A stretch of 25,265 bases of DNA from Sulfuricurvum sp. (GTDB taxonomy: Bacteria; Campylobacterota; Campylobacteria; Campylobacterales; Sulfurimonadaceae), in the NCBI GenBank assembly GCA_014764075.1, contig JACXUE010000007.1:1-25265 (forward strand). The letters are read 5' to 3'. Of the stretch, positions 1 to 7,149 are shown piece by piece; within the stretch, counting starts at the first letter, position 1, and each line of letters starts with the position of its first letter. A program made the position numbers and the translations under genes. The notes under the pieces are model-generated. The model made no database searches. It worked only from the letters and a program-made list of their open reading frames with translations, and had not been told where the DNA came from.

Positions 1-2
1 GT

Positions 3-629
3 TCATTAACTACTACGCTGAGTAACGACCAAACTCTCAGTAGTAAGAAAATAAAGGCTTTGACCACCCTCAATAATACAAAAAATCCAGAGGCTATGAA
101 GCAGATTAAACAATCGCTGGGTGATGCAAGTGATGAAGTACGGCTCTATAGTTTTAGCTTGATAGACAATTTTGAAAAAGAGCTTAACTATAAAATACAT
201 AATGGATTGATTCAATTGCAACATAGTTCAGATGAGTCAACCAAAGGGTATGCCTATAAAGAACTTGCATTTTTATATTGGGAAATGCTTTATTATGAAA
301 TCACCGATTTACATTTGAGAGAGTATTTTATCGATAAAGTGCATCAAATGATCAATTCCGCATTAACACACTTAAAAAGCGATGCCGCCCTTTTGGTCTT
401 GCTTGGACGACTTTATCTTTTTTCCGGTCAGATTGATGAAGCTGAGAAATCGTTTAAAGATGCGCTGCTAATAGGAGCTAAGTTAAAAGGGGTTAGCAGT
501 TATATGGCAGAAATAGCGTATGTAAGGAGAGATTTTTCCGAAGTAAGATATTGGTTAGGGCTTTACCCTGATGCATCTATTGATCTGAAGATGTACAGTA
601 TCTATCACCTTTGGATCGCAAAACAATGA
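3..629 (+). CDS. pelE: PelE, C-terminal part (gene enters from before the window)
   Basis: C-terminal 208 codons of a PelE-like protein, a TPR-containing partner of the inner-membrane Pel synthase complex. A TTG at 60 could serve as a start, but the frame is open back to base 3. The extra residues continue a helical-repeat pattern leading into the segment SDEVRLYSFSLID, as PelE proteins have, so the true start is upstream and the N-terminal membrane part is missing here. The visible part is alpha-helical; TPR-like helices include LGRLYLFSGQIDEAEKSFKDA. It ends in an ATGA overlap with pelF, so the two are translationally coupled. Identification rests on this character plus its place immediately before pelF-pelG-pelA. 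Family known: PelE binds PelD/PelF in Pseudomonas. Inferred: same role here. Confidence 0.8.
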   Translation, partial: SLTTTLSNDQTLSSKKIKALTTLNNTKNPEAMKQIKQSLGDASDEVRLYSFSLIDNFEKELNYKIHNGLIQLQHSSDESTKGYAYKELAFLYWEMLYYEITDLHLREYFIDKVHQMINSALTHLKSDAALLVLLGRLYLFSGQIDEAEKSFKDALLIGAKLKGVSSYMAEIAYVRRDFSEVRYWLGLYPDASIDLKMYSIYHLWIAKQ

Positions 630-2146
630 ATATTTTAATCGATAAAAAAAATCAAGTTGATATATTGTTTATTGCCGAGGGGACATACCCTTATGTACGT
701 GGAGGCGTATCATCATGGATACATCAGCTTATCAACGGAATGCCTCATTATCGTTTCGGCATTGTTTTCATCGGCAGTCGAGAGTCAGACTATGGAGAAA
801 TTTTATACGCACTGCCGGAAAATCTCGATTTTTTGATGGTTTCATATCTTTTCAGTTCCACATCTAAACCCCCGATAAAGGGGATAGAGGGGGAGCAAAA
901 AGTATTAAATCATGTTGAATACATCCATGAATGGTTTAAGAATAATCAAAATTCATTGCCGGATGAATTGCAAAAATTAGATTTTTATACCAAGGATGTT
1001 AGTGAAGAATTTTTCTTATATTCTCATCGTTCATGGGAATTTATAGAGAAAAAATACTATGAAAAAGCTCCGGATATACCATTTATTGATTATTTTTGGA
1101 CGATTAGAAATATCCATGCCCCTATTTGGATTGTTGCTAAAATTGCTCAATCTGTTTCAAAAAAAGCCAAGGTTATCCATTCTCCCTCAACAGGGTATGC
1201 CGGATTTTTGGGTGCGTTATTGGCTTTTAATGACCGTTTGCACTATATTTTGACGGAACACGGTATTTATACCAAAGAGCGCAAAATTGATTTATTAACG
1301 AATGATTTTTTAAGTTATCGTAAATTTGATATTTTTAAAGAGCCCGAAGAGGATGATATCGTAAAACGAATGTGGGTCCGTTTTTTCGAAGGTATCGGTC
1401 GATTCAGTTATAAAAGGGCTGATGATATACTCTCGCTTTTTATGGGTGCGCAAAATGTTCAAATAGCCTATGGTGCGGATCCTGAGAAATGTAGAGTGAT
1501 TCCAAATGGGGTTGATGTTGATAAATTGGGAAAAACTCTTATCGAACGCACCAATACAATTCCCCCTGTTATAACCTTAATCGGACGTGTTGTTTCTATC
1601 AAGGATATAAAGACTTTTATCCGTGCAATCGGAATTGTCCAAACAAAAATACCCAATATTGAAGCGTGGATTGTTGGACCCACAGATGAAGAACCTGAGT
1701 ATTATAAAGAGTGTTTGGAGATGGTTGAAACCTTTGGTCTCGAAGAAAATATACAGTTTTTAGGGTTTAAAAATATTGTGGATATTTTGCCAAAAAGCGG
1801 TATCTTAACACTTAGTTCGATCAGTGAAGGGATGCCTCTTGTTGTTCTGGAAGGATTTGCAGCTGGGGTTCCGGCTGTTACTACCGATGTAGGCTCATGT
1901 AAAGAGTTGATTTATGGAGGACTGAATGATCTGGATATCTCTATCGGTGCTGCAGGTGAAGTGGTTCCTATAGCGAATCCAGGAGCATTGGCAGAGGGAT
2001 ACCTTAAATTATTGCAAGATGAAGAGTACTGGTATCAATGTCAAAAAAGTGCTTTGGAACGTGTCAATGCTTTTTATACCCAAAAACAGTTTTTCAGCGC
2101 TTACGATGAACTTTATCAAAAGGCATTGCTTCAATGGCAGGAATAG
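626..2146 (+). CDS. pelF: PelF, cytosolic glycosyltransferase of Pel polysaccharide synthesis
   Basis: A 506-residue GT4-type glycosyltransferase, almost exactly the usual PelF length. PelF polymerises UDP-linked N-acetylhexosamine into the Pel chain in the cytoplasm, docked on the PelD/E/G membrane complex. The N-terminal domain carries FIAEGTYPYVRGGVSSW, the GGVSSW glycine-rich loop typical of the family. The C-terminal domain has IPNGVD, the acceptor-side IGRVVSIKD segment, and the E-x7-E donor motif SEGMPLVVLEG with glutamates at residues 401 and 409. I start it at ATG 626, which forms an ATGA overlap with pelE, rather than at the upstream in-frame TTG at 611. It overlaps pelG by 13 bases. 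No truncation or frameshift is visible. Confidence 0.93.
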   Translation: MNILIDKKNQVDILFIAEGTYPYVRGGVSSWIHQLINGMPHYRFGIVFIGSRESDYGEILYALPENLDFLMVSYLFSSTSKPPIKGIEGEQKVLNHVEYIHEWFKNNQNSLPDELQKLDFYTKDVSEEFFLYSHRSWEFIEKKYYEKAPDIPFIDYFWTIRNIHAPIWIVAKIAQSVSKKAKVIHSPSTGYAGFLGALLAFNDRLHYILTEHGIYTKERKIDLLTNDFLSYRKFDIFKEPEEDDIVKRMWVRFFEGIGRFSYKRADDILSLFMGAQNVQIAYGADPEKCRVIPNGVDVDKLGKTLIERTNTIPPVITLIGRVVSIKDIKTFIRAIGIVQTKIPNIEAWIVGPTDEEPEYYKECLEMVETFGLEENIQFLGFKNIVDILPKSGILTLSSISEGMPLVVLEGFAAGVPAVTTDVGSCKELIYGGLNDLDISIGAAGEVVPIANPGALAEGYLKLLQDEEYWYQCQKSALERVNAFYTQKQFFSAYDELYQKALLQWQE

Positions 2147-3510
2147 GGTTTCAGCTTAAAAAAATTACCCAAAAAGGGACATTGAGTGCATTGTTAAAAG
2201 CATATGGATACTCTGCTGCCCTAAGCAGTGGGCCATGGGTTATCTCTATGATTGTTATCTTTTTAATCGGTTTTATTAACATCTATTATTTCCATGAAAA
2301 TGATCATACTGTCAAATTTCAGGTGATAGTGACGTATGCTATGATGATGGCATCGAGCCTAATTTTTACAGGTTTTTTACAGCTTCCGTTTACCCGATAT
2401 ATAGCTGATAGAATTTTTGAAGGGGAAGAAAAATTAGTTTTACCAAATTATTTGGGAGTTCTTGTTGTTGTCCTCTCTTTTGGTTTTTTTATTGCACTTC
2501 CTCTCTCTGAGTGGTTGTTTTTTGATCAAAATCCTATTTTCATCATTTTGAGTGTAGCAATATTCTTAGTCTTGAGCTGCGTTTGGATTTCGAATATTTT
2601 AGCGGTCAGTTTACGATTTTACCGTTTTGTGATTCTCTCATATGCGATTGCCTATATGTTGATTTTGATGTTGTCTATTATGCTGAAAGATCATGGGATT
2701 GAAGGGCTTTTATTTTCATTTTTATGCGGAAACAGTTTGCTGTTCATACTATTGATGATGGCGATTATCCGACAATACCCTTCATGCTATTTTGTTCGAT
2801 TTGATTTTTTTGAATATCGTACATTTTATTGGACGCTTGGTTTCGCCGGATTGTTTTATAATTTAGGGGTTTGGGCCGATAAGATTATTTTTTGGTATCA
2901 CCCATTAACAGGTGTCAATGTTATTGGTAGATTGAACGGTTCTGTTCTGTATGATATGCCGATATTCTTGGCCTATTTATCGATTATTCCCGGAATGGCT
3001 GTCTTTTTTTATCGATTAGAGGTTGAATTTGCTGAAAAATACGATTTGTATTATTCAGCTGTGCGAATGGGAGGTGTTTTGGAACAGATCGAACGCCATC
3101 GCAGAGGGATGATGGATGTCGTTCGCACCTCAATTAGGGAAATTTTGACGATACAGGGTGTTTTTAACCTAGGTATCTTTATGGTATCGGTTCCTCTGTT
3201 TAAAGCGCTGAAAATTCCACAGCTTTTTTTGCCTCTATTTTATATCGATTTGATCGGGACACAAATCCAGCTTGGATTTATGTCTATATTGGCATTTTTA
3301 TTTTATATTGATCGCCGTCGAGAAGCGATGAATTTGTCAATATTATTTTTCTTGCTCAATATCTTATTCACCATTATTTCGATTGAGCTTGGACCTTACT
3401 ATTTTGGGTATGGATTTGCATTTTCACTGTTGATCGTCTTTATTGGCAGTTTGTACTATTTAAAATATATTTTTGAGAGGTTGAATTATGAAACATTTAT
3501 GTTGCAGTAA
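2134..3510 (+). CDS. pelG: PelG, multi-pass inner-membrane protein of the Pel synthase
   Basis: A 458-residue, very hydrophobic protein with roughly a dozen predicted membrane helices, matching the usual PelG size. It begins MAGIGFQLKKI, the typical PelG opening, followed by the SALLKAYGYSAALSSGPW segment. PelG is the polysaccharide-transporter-like membrane subunit thought to move the growing Pel chain across the inner membrane with PelF. The start overlaps the end of pelF by 13 bases, with AAAGG about ten bases upstream, and the end overlaps pelA by 23 bases, giving strong translational coupling. Known: PelG is required for Pel production in Pseudomonas. Inferred: same role in this locus. 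Confidence 0.93.
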   Translation: MAGIGFQLKKITQKGTLSALLKAYGYSAALSSGPWVISMIVIFLIGFINIYYFHENDHTVKFQVIVTYAMMMASSLIFTGFLQLPFTRYIADRIFEGEEKLVLPNYLGVLVVVLSFGFFIALPLSEWLFFDQNPIFIILSVAIFLVLSCVWISNILAVSLRFYRFVILSYAIAYMLILMLSIMLKDHGIEGLLFSFLCGNSLLFILLMMAIIRQYPSCYFVRFDFFEYRTFYWTLGFAGLFYNLGVWADKIIFWYHPLTGVNVIGRLNGSVLYDMPIFLAYLSIIPGMAVFFYRLEVEFAEKYDLYYSAVRMGGVLEQIERHRRGMMDVVRTSIREILTIQGVFNLGIFMVSVPLFKALKIPQLFLPLFYIDLIGTQIQLGFMSILAFLFYIDRRREAMNLSILFFLLNILFTIISIELGPYYFGYGFAFSLLIVFIGSLYYLKYIFERLNYETFMLQ

Positions 3511-6211
3511 GTGGATTAAAAGTTTTTTATTCATCGTTTTTATAGGAAATATTGTATGGGCAAAAGAGGGGCACGACATTGCATTTTATTATGCAAAAGA
3601 GCCTTCTGATACCTTTATGCAGCATTTTGAGTGGATTGTAGTCGATCCGGATGTGATTCATCCTTCGATAAAGCGTCATTTCCAAAAAAAACTTTTTGCT
3701 TATGTAAGTGTTGGCGAAATCGAACCATGGCGCCCCTCCAACAAAAAATATAATCACCGCTGGATTTTAGGGGAAAATAAAGCTTGGGACTCCCGTATCG
3801 CAGATTACACCAATCGAGAATATCAACACTTTTTGCTGACTAAAATGGAAGAGCTGTATATTCAAGGCTATAGAAATTTTTTCTTGGATACGTTAGATGC
3901 CCCATTCGAAATCATATCTTCTGAAAATAATGATCGATACGCATCCGCACTGAATCAGTTGTTAAAATCGATTCGAGAGCGTTTTCCAAATGCCAAGATT
4001 GTTGCTAACCGAGGTTTTGAAGCGGAAGAGGGGCTGTGCAAATATGTTGATGCGGTTGCTGCAGAGTCACTTTATCAGGGTATTAATACTAAAAACTTTA
4101 CCTATAGAAGTGTTTCTCAACCGGATCGCGAATGGATAAGTACCCAATTGAGACGGTATCAAAAATGTGGTCTAGAAGCGATCGCAATCGATTATGTCGA
4201 CCCCAAAAATTCAAAATTACGTCGCAGTACTGCTGAAAAAATTGTGAATGACGGATTTGTCCCCTATATCGGTGATTATAAGCTTCACGATGAAGGGATA
4301 GGGAAAAAAAAACGTTTTAGCCGTGAAGTACTGATCTTATACAATGGTGACAAAGTAAAAGATCATGACCCCATTTACTCGGAACCCTTTTTACTATTGT
4401 CGATGCCGCTTGAGTATTTAGGATATATTCCCCATTTGCATGATGTCAGTAAAGGATTGCCCGATTTAAACCAACAATCTTTTGCCGGAATCATCATTTG
4501 GGATAGCAATGTAGAGGAATCTACACTTTTTAAATGGGTAAAAGAGGCAATCGAACGTGAAACTAAAATCCTTTTTTTAAATAATTTCGGATTTTCTTTG
4601 ACTCCGGAGCGTCTAGCGTATTTATCTTTGAAAACGACACAGACAAGTGCCCAATTGCTCGATGAGGTCAATATAACAGCGCAAGATCCGATGGTAGGGT
4701 ATGAAGTAAAACCTATTTTGGAAAATCAAAACCCACTGGTAGGGATCAGGGATGGTGTAGCGATCATCCAAGCTACCAATAAATTTCGTGAAACATTTAC
4801 CCCTGCGGCCATTATGCCATGGGGGGGATTTGCATTGAACCAAAGTTTCATGGTGTATGTTGATGGGGAGTCGTATTGGGCGATTGATCCGGTATTATTT
4901 TTTAAAAAAGCGCTCAATCTCACATCCGTGCCTGCTCCCACAGCAACGACTGAAAACGGCTCGCGGCTGTGGTTGACTCATATTGACGGTGACGGAATGA
5001 TAGAAAAAACTCGATTTCGTCCTGATGAATATGCGGTAGAAACCCTTTATCGTGAAATGCTCACCCGCTATAGAATCCCCCATTCCGTATCGGTAATCAT
5101 CGGTGAAGTCTCCAAAGAGGGGGTTGCCGGTGATATATCGGAACGGATGCAACAGGGGGTGCGACAAATTTTTAAACTTCCGTATGTAGAACCGGCGAGC
5201 CATTCGTATTCACATCCGTTTCGATGGAAAAAAGCCATCTCAAGCGATAATGATGGAACGTATACCCTCCATATCAAAGGTTACGAGTTTTCATTAGAGA
5301 ATGAACTTCAAGGGAGTTTAGAATATATAAATACCCGTTTGAGTGCAGATAAAAACAGCTCTTTGTTCTTTTGGACAGGTGATTGCAACCCCCCTGAGGA
5401 GGTTTTAGCGGTTGCTGATGAAGCGAATATTATGACGATTAACGGTGGTGATACGACCATACAAAAAGAATCTCCATGGCTATCTTATGTAGCACCTATG
5501 AGTATTCGACACGGTGCATATCGTCAAATATTAGCCCCCATGCAAAATGAAAACGTTTATACCGGTAATTGGACTTTTCCAAAATGGGGTTACCGTAAAG
5601 CAATCGAGACGATGAAAATGACCGATGTACCGAGACGTTATAAACCGATTAATATTTATTACCATTTTTATTCCGCATCGCTAAAACCCTCTTTAGATGC
5701 GTTAAAAGAGGTTTATGAATATGCCATGAAGCAACAAACACTTCCACTGTATGTTAGCGATTACATACGAATCGCCGATGATTTTTATCGAACCGATATC
5801 ACTCAAAAAGATGATGGGTGGTTGATACGAAACGGCGGATATTTACGTACCCTTCGCATTGATAAAGAGCTAGGATATCCTGATATCGCTCGAAGCAAAG
5901 GGATCGTCGGCTTTAATGATCATGTCGATGGACGATATATACATCTTGATGGAAGAGGAGAATACGAACTTTATCTGCGTGCAGAAAAACCAAATCTTCC
6001 CTACCTGATTGAAGCTAACGGGCGCATTGCAGGATTTGATGAAATGGGTCTCTCTATCAAAAGTTCTCTCCCTATCCGGATGAAATGGTTTCTCCCAGAA
6101 GGGTGTCAGTTGGATTTGACACCTAAATTAACTATGCAAAACAAGGATCATGAATTCGAATATTCATCCGGTACGATCAAGGAGGTTCGTATTGCGCCGC
6201 GATGTCGTTAA
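3488..6211 (+). CDS. pelA: PelA, periplasmic Pel deacetylase/glycoside hydrolase
   Basis: A 907-residue secreted enzyme with PelA architecture. Residues 1-25 are a signal peptide ending VWA before KE. Residues 30-265 form the hydrolase (GH114/GH166-like) domain, with FFLD (D134) and AAES (E193) at positions expected for the acidic catalytic pair. A middle domain (280-490) follows, then a carbohydrate-esterase domain with HIDGD (D500, D502) and HSYSH (H572, H576), the metal-binding DxD/HxxxH set; the 72-residue spacing between D500 and H572 matches Pseudomonas PelA as I remember it. A C-terminal beta-rich part follows. PelA partly deacetylates Pel in the periplasm and can cleave it. GAGAGG lies upstream of the ATG; pelG overlaps by 23 bases. 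All catalytic residues I looked for are present. Confidence 0.93.
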   Translation: MKHLCCSKWIKSFLFIVFIGNIVWAKEGHDIAFYYAKEPSDTFMQHFEWIVVDPDVIHPSIKRHFQKKLFAYVSVGEIEPWRPSNKKYNHRWILGENKAWDSRIADYTNREYQHFLLTKMEELYIQGYRNFFLDTLDAPFEIISSENNDRYASALNQLLKSIRERFPNAKIVANRGFEAEEGLCKYVDAVAAESLYQGINTKNFTYRSVSQPDREWISTQLRRYQKCGLEAIAIDYVDPKNSKLRRSTAEKIVNDGFVPYIGDYKLHDEGIGKKKRFSREVLILYNGDKVKDHDPIYSEPFLLLSMPLEYLGYIPHLHDVSKGLPDLNQQSFAGIIIWDSNVEESTLFKWVKEAIERETKILFLNNFGFSLTPERLAYLSLKTTQTSAQLLDEVNITAQDPMVGYEVKPILENQNPLVGIRDGVAIIQATNKFRETFTPAAIMPWGGFALNQSFMVYVDGESYWAIDPVLFFKKALNLTSVPAPTATTENGSRLWLTHIDGDGMIEKTRFRPDEYAVETLYREMLTRYRIPHSVSVIIGEVSKEGVAGDISERMQQGVRQIFKLPYVEPASHSYSHPFRWKKAISSDNDGTYTLHIKGYEFSLENELQGSLEYINTRLSADKNSSLFFWTGDCNPPEEVLAVADEANIMTINGGDTTIQKESPWLSYVAPMSIRHGAYRQILAPMQNENVYTGNWTFPKWGYRKAIETMKMTDVPRRYKPINIYYHFYSASLKPSLDALKEVYEYAMKQQTLPLYVSDYIRIADDFYRTDITQKDDGWLIRNGGYLRTLRIDKELGYPDIARSKGIVGFNDHVDGRYIHLDGRGEYELYLRAEKPNLPYLIEANGRIAGFDEMGLSIKSSLPIRMKWFLPEGCQLDLTPKLTMQNKDHEFEYSSGTIKEVRIAPRCR
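6178..6194 (+). promoter_or_regulatory. Strong Shine-Dalgarno fixing a TTG start
   Basis: CAAGGAGG at 6178-6185 is a near-perfect ribosome binding site, six bases before TTG at 6192. It lies inside the last codons of pelA. It argues against the ATG at 6150 as the start of the next gene, which would overlap pelA by 62 bases and add a non-conserved arginine-rich stretch. Confidence 0.75.
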
Positions 6212-7148
6212 ATACGATAACAATGTCATCAGTGTTCTTGAAATGGGAGGAATCTTTATCTTCTTTGTTGCTTTGTTGATCTTGTTTTTTCCAAAAGACA
6301 AAATTGAACAAATGGTACATAAAGAAACGTCGAATTATCAACTCTCTATCCGATATTTGACCAATATTATCCACTCCTATCCTGAAGATACGAAAGCAAA
6401 ATTGATGTTGGCACAGTTGTACGTAAAGACAGGTCAATACGATCAGGCATCCTATTTGTTAGAAGGGCTCCCTTTGGTAGATGAATATAAAAAAAAGATT
6501 TTGTATTTGCAGCTTGAACTATTAAAAGGAGAATATTTTTCATCCAAAAGTACTCAAAAATCTAAGAGCATGTATAAAGATATTGAAAATGTGTTACGAA
6601 AATTGAGTGTTTTATCAAATAGCGAATATGATTTAGAACGTCTATTGGTTGAAGCAAAGCGGATGAATTTGCAATTTTTGATTGTTGATATAGAGGTCAA
6701 AATGATACAAAAAGGGTATTATACTTCGGAAGAGGGGTATAAAACATTGCAAAAAGCGCAATACCTAAAGATGGATCACGCCGTAAAGACGATTTTATCG
6801 TTGAGTGAGCAGTTTAAAGATGATCTAAAATGGCTTATGGTAGCGGGAACATACTACGAAAATGAGAAAAAATATACTCAAGCGATAGAAATTTATGAGC
6901 ACTTTTTAGAAAAAAATGGGGATAAAACCCGTAAAAAGTTGATATTTCTAAAGGTTCTCTCGTTGCACTCTTATCTGCATCAGGTAAATGAAGTTCAAGC
7001 ATTGGTTCACAAATATGAGTCGTTTATTTACAGTGATGATGAATTGGTGAAACAAATAATTATGTTTTATCTGGGACAAAGAGAGTTGGATCTAGCAAAA
7101 GAGGTGAGTTTGAAATGGTATCAACTCTACCATACATCAAAAGAGTAA
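6192..7148 (+). CDS. Membrane-anchored TPR protein of the Pel operon (possible split N-terminal part of PelB)
   Basis: A 318-residue protein read from the TTG at 6192 with a strong ribosome binding site. Residues 1-17 are polar, 18-33 are one membrane helix (GGIFIFFVALLILFF), and the rest (about 45-318) is alpha-helical repeat sequence with TPR character, for example KLMLAQLYVKTGQYDQASYLL and AGTYYENEKKYTQAIEIYEHF. The topology suggests an inner-membrane anchor with the TPR solenoid in the periplasm. It starts within the end of pelA and stops one base before pelB. Pseudomonas PelB has an N-terminal membrane segment, a long TPR region and a barrel; here those parts appear divided between this gene and the next. 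I do not recognise it as any named Pel protein, so the PelB-part assignment is inference. Confidence 0.75.
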   Translation: MRRDVVKYDNNVISVLEMGGIFIFFVALLILFFPKDKIEQMVHKETSNYQLSIRYLTNIIHSYPEDTKAKLMLAQLYVKTGQYDQASYLLEGLPLVDEYKKKILYLQLELLKGEYFSSKSTQKSKSMYKDIENVLRKLSVLSNSEYDLERLLVEAKRMNLQFLIVDIEVKMIQKGYYTSEEGYKTLQKAQYLKMDHAVKTILSLSEQFKDDLKWLMVAGTYYENEKKYTQAIEIYEHFLEKNGDKTRKKLIFLKVLSLHSYLHQVNEVQALVHKYESFIYSDDELVKQIIMFYLGQRELDLAKEVSLKWYQLYHTSKE

Positions 7149-7149
7149 T

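Noticed and set aside
60..629. TTG at 60 as the true start of the first gene
   Set aside because: The frame is open to the window edge with no stop, and the residues before the TTG fit a PelE-type helical repeat; the gene is cut by the window.
6150..7148. ATG 6150 as start of the TPR gene
   Set aside because: It would overlap pelA by 62 bases without a ribosome binding site; the TTG at 6192 has AAGGAGG at ideal spacing.
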